64,000 nt of DNA from NCBI GenBank assembly GCA_001414485.1, contig LLEY01000254.1:1-64000 (forward strand), given 5' to 3'. The stretch is from Calycina herbarum (Eukaryota > Ascomycota > Leotiomycetes > Helotiales > Pezizellaceae). Of the stretch, positions 49,941 through 61,249 are shown in pieces (position 1 is the first letter of the stretch; every line of letters starts with the position of its first letter). The position numbers and the translations under genes are program-made. The notes below the pieces were generated by a model. The model saw only the letters and a list, made by a program, of their open reading frames with translations, was not told the DNA's origin and made no database searches.

Positions 49941-49984
49941 GACTGTAGAGCGACTGTAGAGCGACTGTAGAGCGACTGTAGAGC
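49941..49984. repeat. 11-bp tandem repeat, four copies
   Basis: GACTGTAGAGC is repeated four times without error, 49941-49984. Confidence 0.9.
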
Positions 49985-52760
49985 GATGGCAAATATTCAA
50001 GAAGTAACCAGAGGGGAGAGGCTGGGGATAAGAGAGAGGGAATGTAACCTTTTTGCAGACCGGCCAACTGATGGGCAGGTTGGTATGGTTGTGGAGGAGA
50101 GTTTGTTTGGAAGTTGAACTTTGAAGAAAATTGAAGGTCGCGTCTTGTCTCTTAACCGAGTGAATTTTTAATTGACGGCCCGACAGGTTCCTAATCTTTC
50201 GCAATGCGCCCACGCTTTTGCCGGCTGCGATAATGATTTTTAATCTCTGATCACACGCACGTGTGATTCCTGTGATCCAGCTCTTTGTACCACAAGTTGC
50301 TTGGTTGTTGACGGTGCCACAGCTATGCGGCGAACTGGCAGAACAAGTGTCGTTGTCGCGTTCGCTCTGCTTGTGAATAGCTTCAACTTGGATATGCTAT
50401 GACGGTGTCAGTTGTCACTCAACGGGTCGCATGCGATGCGTGCGGGTAGGCAAGGATAGGGGTTTTTGCGCCCGTGGTGAATCCTTGCGCTGGGTTGCTG
50501 GACGCTGCTTCTGGCTCCTGAGTCCTGAGCTCTGGAATGCAGTAGGGAAGGGGAGGGGAGGGCTGAAGAGGCTGCCGGAAGCTTGATTGGGAGGGCTAGG
50601 AAGGTTAGGAGGGGACGTACTGGGCTCGCCCTGGCAGCTTTTTAGGGGGGAGATCTTGCAGACGATGGGAGGCAGCAGGAGCCAACTAAAAAGCGGTTTG
50701 TGTGGTGAAGGTGGAAGGTAAGGGCCCTTGCCTTGTTCTCGTGCTGGACTTGCTTGACGGTTGGACGGGTGGGAGAGAAGCAGCAGGGACAAGGGCTGCT
50801 GGGCTGGTTGAAGAGCGAGTGAGCGGACGAGGAGATGAACTTCGAGAAGTCTCGAGGAACCTTCTTTTCTGCTGAAGAAAAACACGAGACGACAAAGGAC
50901 GAAGGAAAGGCACGAGCTGAGAGCGCCGCCAGGTCAGGGAGTTGCTTGCAATGGCAATTCAAGATCATCACAACGGCACTTCACGACGAGTCCATGACCT
51001 TTAACAGGGGGCGGAAACGGTTTAAAGGGGGGATGAAAGGGGCGCGAGAGGGGGGGCTCAACGGGGCCAGCAGGAACAATAACCAAGATCCAACCACTCA
51101 GACTCCCTGCTCACGCTTCCTCTTTCTCCTGCTCGCCAGCTATATTTACCAGATATGCTGCCATGGTTCTCAATATCAGACTCACTCCCTACGGAATGGA
51201 ATATAATACGGAGTCTCCGTCCGACTATTTCTCCCTCAGATTCAGCGTTAATTTATCATCCATCTCATTGTCATTTGCTGCATGTTTCAGTCTACGTTTC
51301 TCTCTCTCGTCTCCCGTTCTTCCCTCCTCCTCCTTCCCCTCATTTCAAGCCTCTGGACTCTGAAAGACCTCACTCTGCTCTCTTACCGAGTTTTCCGAAC
51401 CCCTCCTGGCCCAATCCCAAGCCAGTGGCACCCCCACCACCAGAGCAAAAAAGAGTCACCGACTTATCCGTCCATGTGGTGCTCCCGCCCGAGGGGGTTG
51501 TCCGTTCAGAAATCATTGCTCATCAATCAATACTCGAGCGCTTCTGCGGCTGCTGCGTTACATCACTCACACCACCGGCTTCCTCTTGTTCTGCTCCCTT
51601 TTCCAAACACATGCTGCAATAAGACGAGCTCTTATGGTCCAATCGCAAAAGCCGGCGTCTTGGCTTCTCCCGAAACCAATAGTGGCCGCCGCCGGGATCC
51701 ATCATCCATCGATGGTGGTGGAGCTGAAGGACTCCTTGCTGAATAGAGACTGGCCGCGCAATTGCATAAGATGGTCCCGGAGATGAGTTGCCCAAAGAGG
51801 AAGTCGTTTGAACAATGGTGGATGAAGTGGATGACGCCCTGCCAAACAGATCGCTGCTCCAAACTTCCATCTCCATCAAATCTCGAGAAACTCGTTTCCC
51901 GAAATCGAATCCCAACTACTCCACCCAGCCCCTGTCTAGCTGCTGCTTTTTTCGTGCTCCCCCGCCTCGCAGCACTTGGCCCCGTGGGCATGAGCGTGAG
52001 AAAAGCACGAAGTTCGCATTTTTGCCTTTACGAAATTAGGCCGTGACTCGTGCTTCAGTGCTTCGTGAAGCAGATATCTGTTCATGCAACAGAATTCAAC
52101 AACTTCACCGTCTCACCTGTGGCGCCGGCTGACATACGATCCGGAAGCAGAAGAGTATGCAAAGCAGAGGATGATGTGATATAACACTGCAGATTTACTG
52201 CTTCAAAACACTCCCCCGATAAGCACTTAACGCTCCAGATATGGAAAAGTGATTGGTTCCGGTCTTAAGTCCGACGATATTGAGGTCAAGAAATGCAAGA
52301 AACACATTCACCGCCTCGACAACTTTCGATTTTCTCGGCCGCTTATTTGAGAGATCGCGTCGGGCAGTTCTTTCAAAGGCATGTGTCATGCTCGCCATCT
52401 TGACTCTTAGCATAGTCCGGTTTCTGTGGTCCTTCAACAGAATCAGCACCTCGAATCACCTCTTCAACCAATCATCCCCCCAGTCGACACCGTTTTACCC
52501 GGAATAAGACACTTTTCTCGTAAGTTTCCTTGAAGGGTGTTTGCTGTTGGACTCTAACCCGTCTGCCGACCTCTTGGATGAGGTATTTTCGTCGCAATTT
52601 GAGGAATATCACGTCTGTTGATGAAGTGACGTTGGAAAAGGTTCATGTTGAAGATATCAATCCAGCATGCCGCTGCTGACCCATGAAGCCTGCCGGCAAT
52701 CGATATTGCCAGGCTGAAGATGGCCGCCGGCATCGTGAACCATTCGTAAGGCTGCTTCCC

Positions 52761-52825
52761 TCAACCCTCAAGGAGTTGAGGCCTTGCCTTGTAAATCGGA
52801 GAATTTCCACTTCCTTGAGGGTTGA
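52761..52825. repeat. 14-bp perfect inverted repeat (hairpin)
   Basis: TCAACCCTCAAGGA at 52761-52774 is the exact complement of TCCTTGAGGGTTGA at 52812-52825, leaving a 37-base loop. It could form a stem in RNA or be a small mobile-element end; nothing else supports either reading. Confidence 0.7.
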
Positions 52826-55800
52826 CAGCTGCTGCTTGCGCCAACATGACAAGTCATGGCGGGATGGTGGTGGGATGAATGGGTGGCCACTGAACCAAGT
52901 GGCCACGGTGCCCGGTCGGGCGATCTTCTTTGAACCTCCAGCAGCTTCTTCATGCTGGTTGGTGATGGGTTTGATGGGTTTTGGTACCTGTCTCGTCGGT
53001 CCACTAGTCTGGAGAGCTTGTGATGAAGTTCAGCCAAAACTCCCATTTCCACTTGAATTTCACCACTTTCTGACTCACGGATTTCTAAGACGTTGGAAAG
53101 CTCGGTTACAAGCAAGAAATGCCGTGATATGGCACACGTATGGAGTTCTCTCGTCCTTCGTAACAGTTCGGCATAGTTCAGAGCCAATAGTTACATGCTG
53201 TATACAGGGTATCAACGCTCAGGCTGGACAGGACCACTTGGTGTTCAACGGTAAAAGCTCCTGGAACCCCTTCAAATGCAGCAGGTCGACGCTCCCGCTC
53301 CAGGGTTCATGCCCCGGCTCTCCATCTCCTGAACGGCGGAGAAGCCAGGCAAGGAGGTGGACGCAATCAACCTTGATTCTGCTCATGTCCCGCTGGTCTC
53401 ATCCCGCATCACCGTTGAACGCCCTCAAAATTTAGCCCTCTCAATGTCCCCTGACAGAGAGACACCAGACAGGCAACCTGGACTCAGACTCTGGCCCTGG
53501 CAAATGTCAATATCAACCTCACAACTTCACAACTCTAACTTCCCCGCAACAGGGACAATCCTTGAGTTGGAGCAACAAACTAAACCACGCCAACAAAGCA
53601 GCTAAAAACTCGGATGAACTAATGCAGAGAAATCGAACCACCAGAACTCAAAATCGCGAGATTATATTGTCAACAGCGGCAAAAAAGAATGCCGGACCAA
53701 AATATTTCAAGAAAAAGCAGCTCCCAAGGAGAAGTTACTCTTTCCGTCCTAACTCTCTCCATAAATGCGAAAATCAGCGAAAATCTTGTGAAGCGAAGAG
53801 TCCCCGTGAGCTTCTCCGACTCCACCAATTAAGCATCGAAGAGCAACACATTATCAAGCGATCCTATGGAACGAACCATGGAAGTGTCGTTCCTTTTCTT
53901 GACATCTAGATCTTACTTCCACTTTCCATCACATCATACCTCAGAAACCACCCATACCAATTTCAGGAACAAAGCTGTTACGCTATCAGAAAATTGAATG
54001 CTACTAAAAAAAACCTATGCAACGCTAGAGAAAAATCCTGCAATGGCTATCAATCACAACCAGAACGTGTTCGGAACAAAGTTGAAGTACTTAGATACGA
54101 AACACAAGGTCCCAAAGCGCATAAAACCCAGCCTCATTCATTCGACACCCACAATTTCCGTTTCTCTGGATATGCTCACGGCACAACGTTTCGTTTTTGG
54201 AAACCCGTACCGGTAACACAGATCCCCAGATCTCTGGCTCTCACGAACTTCCCTTTTCCGCCAAAGTCCGAGCGAGCGAAATGTGAATTAAATTTCCGTA
54301 CTCTGAGGAAATCAAGCCTCCGAACAATTATCCTCTGTGCGCAAGCCCAGCCGCGTTTTGGGAAATCAATGGCAATGGGGGTCACCCTCAATATCAAAAA
54401 GCTTCCTCACAATCTAACCTCTTTTGAGGAATGCTTCTAATAACTTGCTCATGCGTCATCACAATCACAGCCCTCCTGCAGATTTTAAAGTCCGCTTTAT
54501 CAAAATCCGTCTAGACCGTAATGGTCCCACTCACACGAGAGAGAAATATCTCCCTGCCACACTAAATCTTTTTTGATATACCCTCTGTAGATCGAATATA
54601 CATCATTCGACAAATCAGATTCCGACTTGACACCTTTTCCGTTTGTCAACCGAGATCTGTCTACCAGAATCTCGTGAGAAGAAGAAAAAAAGGAAAAGAA
54701 AATCCTTGTTGCCACGTCTGTGTCTGGTCTAAGACATTTCGTTTCCAATTCCATCATCACTTCATCACATGTCTCGATTCTCGCCATCTTAATATAACAC
54801 CTCCTCTATAACTCCATCCTCACGCTTCAAAAAAGAAAGTAAGAACTCAAAGAACACCGACTACGCCCCATGACTCCCCCTCATTGGTCCATAATCCCCT
54901 AAAAGCAGCAATCCAACCCCCCAAAAACCCTCACATGATCCCCAATCCATCCACTAAGTCATCAGAAAATGCCCCCTGTCACTCGGGCGGTGTATGTATT
55001 CGCAGTCTTGTGATTGGGTGGGGAGGTGGATAGTTGGTTCCGTATCCGAAGCTACCCTGCTTATCGCGTACTTGATTTCTATATCAAATGGGCACATATA
55101 CCCTCCTTTACAACACCAACGCGGTTTACCAGGTACTTTGCCTAACGAGATGATTTCCCAACCCCGTTAGCTTTTCCGTGGGTTTTCACGTAAAACTCTA
55201 TCGAAGTACGCAACTACTTCTTCTTGAGGAAGGGTTCGGAGACGCCACTTTTTATTGAGCTTTGGACAAGAAGTATGTATGAGAGAGGCACGGAGAATTC
55301 GGCTTTACTCGAAATTTTGCCTCTCTGGAAGTTACCAGAATAGGAAGAACAATATTTCACGTGAAATCCAATTCTACTTTGTGTAACCATTCCAATTCTC
55401 TTTTTCGCTCCAGCTGAAGGGAAAGCATTGGCGAGAACTCGTCGGCAAGAGATTTGGAGAAGAGAATGGGGAAGGTGTATGTAAGCCACGTATCTTGGGA
55501 AGGATCAATGACGTCTTGTTTTCTCGACTCTTTTATGCCTTTAATTTTGATGCGAAAATGGATGTACCTTTTCGATAGTTGGGTTTGGTGGCGTTCTGTA
55601 TTGTTAAGGTGGTGGGAGGGGTTGAGGTTACACAGGGTGTACCACTTTTTTGGGTCTGGTTTGGGATGTACGACGTTGTACTCGAGTATAGTTTTCTTTT
55701 CTTGGAGACTACTTTTATTAGACTGGTCTGCTTTATCTAATTTTCCCTCTACATCTGTTCACACAAATAAAGCCTAAACCCTTCACCTCCACCGCTTCAA

Positions 55801-57843
55801 AAATATAAGAGTACAACCCTCAATACAACGTAACACATCCCTCTCCCAATCCCAGCCCTCCTTCTAGAACACCATCAGCAAATCCCTCACCTCACAAAAA
55901 CGATCATAATTCAGGATGCAACGGCCCGTTTCGTTTCGCTTCGCTTGTGGCGTTCCTCGAAAGGATTCTCATCCTGACCGTTAATCATGAGCAATCCTCG
56001 AGCTGAGTGGGTGAGATGATGTCAGCTTCGGGGGAGCCGGGTCGTATCAAGGGTTTTTGTGTTCAGGGAAAGATACTCGGTATTCATCACTACGTCGGAG
56101 GAGGTGGAGTTCGTGGGGGTACAGTTTGGAGATCGTGAGATAGTGAGGGGAGAGCTTACGTGAGAATTTAGTACTTGCTGAAGAGAATCTAGAATTATGA
56201 GTCTTGAATGGGGTTCGTTTGGTGTGAGTCGAGAAGTTGGTTGTAATTTTTTTACGTAGAGTTTGAAACAGACACTTTGAGATGGGTTAGATCCTCCGTT
56301 GTATTACTTCAACTTGATCTAGTCATGATAAAAATTCACAAACTCTTCCAACTTGCCAGAGCTATTTTCAATCTCAAGTTACTATCAAATGTCTTTGTTT
56401 TGAACTCGCCTACTCTTTGTAATTAAAAATATTTTCTTCCTCAATTAAAAGCAAGAAGACATTGTTTTTTTTGTAGATCTTCTAGAAAGCAAATCCCAAA
56501 ACCTTGATCAGAACTCCAAGAAGTATTCACTTTCATCTCAAATTAAAGTAAATTGCTTTTAAATGCTGTAAAATACCACAAGTTTGAACCTCTATTTAAA
56601 CAAAAAACTATTATAAAGCTCTTGCTTCTGACAAAACTCTTAATTCAACTTCCTTCTTCTCTCTCGAGTGGTAGTTGAACCCCACTTAATGATACAGACA
56701 AGAGACTCTTGCAATCAAAGCTTCTTTTAAAAATGACACACTACAACTCACACACCCAACAGCACCCGAACACTTTCAAATTTCCCAAGCATGATTTAGA
56801 ATTTCAACGGTATTGTTGCTTTACCATGATTCATGACTCATGTCCACCTGGTGTTATCGTCCACGAATACCACACACCTCCTTTTGGTTTGGCGTCGAAA
56901 TGATCTTGTTTCTTTTTTGTCGCTTTTTCAATTGGGTGAAAAGTGTGATGGTGTAAGATTTTTGGATGGAAAGGTTATGGAAAAGCATCTTGGGATGAGG
57001 GTTCGAGGGCGCAAGGGCAAGGAGATTAATGTTTTAAGTTGTGGTAAGAAGTTGTAGCATTTGAGGTAGTTTAAGGAGTTTTTGAATCGCTGTATTTGGG
57101 CGAATGAATATTTGGAGTGTTACGTCGTTGGTTGACCTTTTGTCCCTTGGGGTTTATATTTCTCAAACGGTCCGAGACTTGGGATACGAGTGGCCAGCGG
57201 GAGTTGGGGGCATGTCTTGTCTTTTGAATGCGGATGGTTTAGTTTTTGAGGCAGGAAAGCGGAATACCTGAGGACTACTGGTAGATAGGGCATTCTTTGG
57301 GATCATTTAGTACCTTGACCCCATCGCTTGGTGACGATTAACAATTGGGCTTGAAGTGGAATTGAAATTGTGTTTTTATACCTAAGTCTACTTGTTGCCA
57401 AACGATGAGCTCGCTTAGTTGCGAAGAACAAGTTTACTCGAATTGGCCTTGGTGCTGAAATTTTTCATGAACCAGAAAAGAGTTCAACGAAATGGGAAGA
57501 GCTGAGAATGTTTGACACTGAATATGAACATGATGACACACAGATGGGTTTAATGAAACTTTTATTGATCCACTGTGGACGAGAGCGCAATGCTCATCGA
57601 CACACATCGAGTCCTGCCCGAAAATATCATCTTCATCACCAGCCTCTTGGCTAGTAAAAATCATTGCGTTGTATGTACAAAGAAACCGTGCATAAATGCG
57701 GGTATTTCTTCTTCAAAGTAATATTAAAAGTGTATGTGGAACATGGTTTGGGGATTCCTGGTTGACTCTTGACCACCTTTCTCATACCATAAAGCCCTCG
57801 CTCGAATTATAAAAAATACACAACGCCGCCTGTCAAATGCTCA

Positions 57844-58746
57844 TCAAAACTTCTCCATCTGCATAGCCTTGTGTTTGGAGAACAAGGTTGTCAGATCCTT
57901 TCCAGTTGTTTTAGTATAAAATCCTCTTTGCTGGTCAGGTCTAGGATAATAAATCACCATTCCAGAGTAGTCTGTGATCGTATCGGGAACCAATGTATAC
58001 ACGTCCCTCTGCATCTCGAGTACAATTTGGAGCGAATTTCGATTGATGATTGAACAAGTTTCCACGTTCGGAAAGAGCTTTTCGAAATCCGACAAGTCCT
58101 GGAGGGCAGATTGATGACATTCTCTACGTGGTCCACCAATCTTGCCGATATGGCGTATCTTTCCGCAATTCTCTGGACCAATGAGCCCTGCAAACTTTTC
58201 GGTCTTGCGCTTGCCCACTTCTTGAGCAAATACCAGGAAGTCCTTCGAGGGGTTGACGGTTATTGGGGTTGATTTGGCGACACGTGCGAAGCCTTGAAGG
58301 TCTTTGAAGCATCCACGTTGTTTAATATCGAGTAGGTTCTCCATGAAGAGTGTAATCTCTGTTACGGCTCGATATGTTTCGTATGTTTGTTTGGCTTCGG
58401 GGCATATTTGGCAGAAAGGGGGCAAGACTTGGTGGCCATATCCACGGGGGTCGATTAGGTTCTTCTCCTCGATGCTTTGTAGATTCCACAATTCGAAGTC
58501 GAGGAGGAGGACTCTTCCGGGGAGATTCTTGATTGCTTCTTCCCAGATCATCTTTCGGAGCTCAGCTGGGAGTTTACGAAAGACGTGGAAAGTGGTGAAA
58601 GGTTCCGTCATCGTGTTGGGCTCGGGTGAAAGGTGAAGCGTGTCTAATTTTTCAGATCGCTGCAAGGTTGTGCTAAAAGGCTAGTGTTAGCTGGCGTTGT
58701 AACGGAAGGGGGATTCAAGGATATGGATGGAACTCACAGCGCGCAT
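57844..58746 (-). CDS. 2EXR-domain protein
   Basis: Two exons: a 9-base first exon (58746-58738, Met-Arg-Ala) and 58659-57844, giving 274 residues. The intron has GTGAGT, a GCTAAC branch motif and TTGCAG. Without it, translation could start at Met22 (ATG 58611). The 2EXR signature is FHVFRKLPAELRKMIWEEA (about residues 27-45), followed by PGRVLLLDFEL. Further conserved blocks are FCQICPEAKQTYETYRAV, PSKDFLVFAQEV, and CGKIRHIGKIGG. The family is widespread in Helotiales and its function is unknown. A decayed relative lies next to it at 59516-60648, sharing the order of blocks, so the pair probably arose by local duplication. No signal peptide or membrane segment is seen. Confidence 0.82.
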
Positions 58747-59515
58747 GTTTGAGAGATCGATGTTGTGGTTGTGGGTCGTTGCTTGGAGCTTGCGGAGCGT
58801 TGGGATTGACGGACTTGAAGAAGTTGCTTGTTATTTGTCTTTGCGCAACCCGCAGCTGAAAGACGAAGTGGCCTGGCCCGTAAGCGCATGTTGTGCATCG
58901 TGCCCATGGATGAAGGGTTCGATGGTGGTTGTTTATGCTGTGTGGTGATATTGGTATGGTTGAGTTGCCATTCAAATTAAAAGACGCGCTTGGTGCTGTG
59001 CAAACAACTAGGCAACCGCATTACTAATCAGTTTCAATTCACTCTGTGTATAGTCCTTCCTATGTGGGGCTAATTATACACAAAATTGGAAGTGAAATTA
59101 GGCGAGACTTGCCGCTTTTCAAACAGACAAAGCCGAGGTTGGTAATTACAGCATACAGAACATTCAACATGATGGAACACAGGCGAGAGCAGATGATAGA
59201 TTTCTTTGAAGTTAACGCTTAAATTGATGGGGGTTTTACGAGGAAGTGTTCTACAAGCTTCGGTCATTGATCGCAAAGGAATCTAGAAGGGAATCGGTTT
59301 AAAAGCGCCAGGAAACTAACTGCATGATCTCACAAGTATGTAGTATTAGACAAGTTGATTCAGTTTGATTGGTTATGTAACATCGGGTTCGTAGCTTCAA
59401 TTTGTCCAGTCTCAAACTGGACGTCAAAAAATTGTCTCGAGTGGATTTAGCACCATGTTCCCATACGACCCGAGTTAAATCCTCTTCCTTAGCATTTGCC
59501 GTGGTACCAAGCCAT
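58747..59515. other. Intergenic between the 2EXR gene and the 2EXR pseudogene
   Basis: Promoter side of the intact gene and the 3' flank of the pseudogene. I see no gene or notable site. Confidence 0.55.
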
Positions 59516-60648
59516 TTACCACCTGTGTGCCCAACTTCGCACTAGCCTGCTAAATTTGACAGAAGGACATCGTGGGTCAGGTTTTCCACTCTCCTCAGGA
59601 GAGTTTCGATGCCGTTTCCAAGAGTCGGCTAGATACTTCGCTCCAGCATTAGTATTACCATTTCTCCATTGCTTAGCAAAACTAGGACCCAAGGTATACA
59701 CCGTCTGTGCCAGCTTTTTTCTCTCATCTCCAAAATATCCAAGATCTCCATCGCGAACCAAGGAAATGGACACTAGCTTTGGGAAGCACTTATAAACGAA
59801 GCTCAAATCAGTGGAAGGAAGGGGCGGTTGCGGGTGTTGGCGAGTTCTGGCAACGCTTTAAGGCCATCCCCCCAACTTCCCAATATGGCGAATATTAGCG
59901 CATGTTATCGGGCCAAGGAATTGAGCTAGACGAACGATCTCCTCCTTGGTACAATACCTTTCGAAAAGGATTATGTCTTTGTTCAAATTAGCCCTAGCGG
60001 GATCGAATTGGAGATCGTCGGGGTTGGGTGATGATCTGGGGCCGTATTCGTCCAGGAAATCATCGCCCTACGTTGTCAGCGTCATTCCTTGGTATAACCT
60101 GTATGCTTCAGCAAACTCGGGACAAGTGTTGAGTATTTCTGGCTCGGGGTGAATAGCTTGACCAATGCCAAAGAGGTAAGAGTAATGTGTCCCGTTGTCT
60201 TTCTCTTCTTCTATAACAACTTGACGTCCTACTGAGAGAATCATAACGCGACCTGGCAGGTTGTCGAAGGCTGCGAACCAAATTTGCTCACGAAGCCTGC
60301 AATAAATTAGCATAAATCTTTCTCATTTCACTCGGGAGCCGAGAGCGGTGTGTGAGGATGAAACTCGCTCCAGACCACCAATAATAGCTGTTTGAAAGGG
60401 GAGGCAAAAGGAAAGGTTGCATACTCCATAGCAAGGGAAGTAAATTGATGGAAGGTGGTGGCTGGAATAGCGGTTGATGGAGCACTGTTGGTTGAACTCT
60501 GATAAGTGGATGGGTTCGTGATGAGAGCCGAAGAGCTTGAACCCGATGCGGGTGTGGAGTTCGGCGGTTCCATGTTTGGATTGAGATTTAGCTGATTGAA
60601 TAATTGTGCAATATATTGCGATGCTTGAATGGTGTCTTCAGAAGACAT
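59516..60648 (-). pseudogene. 2EXR-domain gene broken by two in-frame stops
   Basis: Exon 1 (60648-60425) and a second exon from 60296 join across a GT...CAG intron to read FHQFTSLAMELREQIWFAAF then DNLPGRVMIL, a good 2EXR start. The same frame runs on to 59516 with later blocks FDPARANLNKDIILFERY and NIRHIGKLGGW, matching the intact neighbour's IRHIGKIGG. It is interrupted by TAG at 60070-60068 and TAA at 59860-59858. Both could arise from glutamine codons by C-to-T change. A weak 78-base intron (GTAGGG...CTAG) could remove the first stop but would cut away the conserved FDPAR. Most likely a pseudogene; residual expression of the N-terminal part is possible. Confidence 0.65.
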
Positions 60649-61080
60649 CTTGTGATTTGTGTAACAGGGTGTTGTATGGTGTTGATGGTTGATGGATTAG
60701 AAGGGGTCAAGAAGTTGAAGTGCAGAGTGACGAGCAGCATAGCCATTCTCGGCCGAGGCGCAAGATTATTCAATATCAAGCTCCAATCAAGTGTGATTAA
60801 TCTCATATATTCATTCACTCATTGTAACAGGACCAGCAAAAATACATTCTCCTTCTATGCAAGGGATGGGGTCCTGGCGCAGCCACCATTATGCCACTCA
60901 AATATCGCACCAACAATTTATCCCAAGGGTACATTCATCTCAAATACAACTTCCTGTTGAAGAAAAATCGAGTAGCCTAGCAACCCTGGACGCGCGAAGC
61001 TATTTCAAGCTGTCCTCCCCTTTGGCAAGCTTCAACCAGATAAGACTTAACCCTCTCCGTTTCCCAGTGGTCAGAATATA
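60649..61080. other. Spacer between 2EXR pseudogene and transposon
   Basis: Old promoter side of the pseudogene up to the TA target site at 61079-61080. No gene. Confidence 0.6.
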
Positions 61081-61155
61081 ATAGCCGGTTCCCCTTCTCC
61101 TGCGCTTTCGCTTGGAGTCGGCGGAAGCAAGTGCAGGTCGGAAGCAAGTGTAGGA
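61081..61155 (+). repeat. Left terminal inverted repeat (75 bp)
   Basis: Identical to the reverse complement of 63455-63529 over its full length; identity ends after GTGTAGGA. It has an internal direct repeat, GGAAGCAAGTG, about 18 bp apart. Confidence 0.95.
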
Positions 61156-61249
61156 GTCCGTGCGATTTTACTGGTACTTTATTTTGTATTACTCCCCCAC
61201 CTAAATCTAGGTACCTAATTAATGTGAACCCTATATAATCTTGGATCTA

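Larger units (their letters stand above)
44729..57843. other. 13-kb gene-poor region upstream of the regulator
   Basis: I found no protein here with a recognisable domain or convincing codon structure, although many frames of 80-250 codons appear because the GC content is moderate. The left part should contain the promoter and perhaps a long spliced 5' leader of the regulator at 41988-44728: perfect GTAAGT donors on the minus strand lie at 47119, 47367 and 48219. Small repeats occur at 49941-49984 and 52761-52825. From about 53500 the sequence turns AT-richer and featureless up to the 2EXR gene. Confidence 0.55.

Noticed and set aside
52683..53435. 250-codon open frame in the gene-poor region
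   Set aside because: Composition is random-like and Cys/Trp/Arg-scattered, a hairpin lies inside it, and the opposite strand is open as well (52768-53187).
56733..57057. Short frames with a CCF/HDSCPP stretch
   Set aside because: Only two or three cysteines and no promoter motifs in common with the cysteine-rich units.
59993..60070. A 78-base intron (GTAGGG...GCTAG) that would remove the TAG in the 2EXR pseudogene
   Set aside because: The donor is poor, there is no branch motif, and splicing would delete the conserved FDPAR block; a second stop at 59860 would remain.
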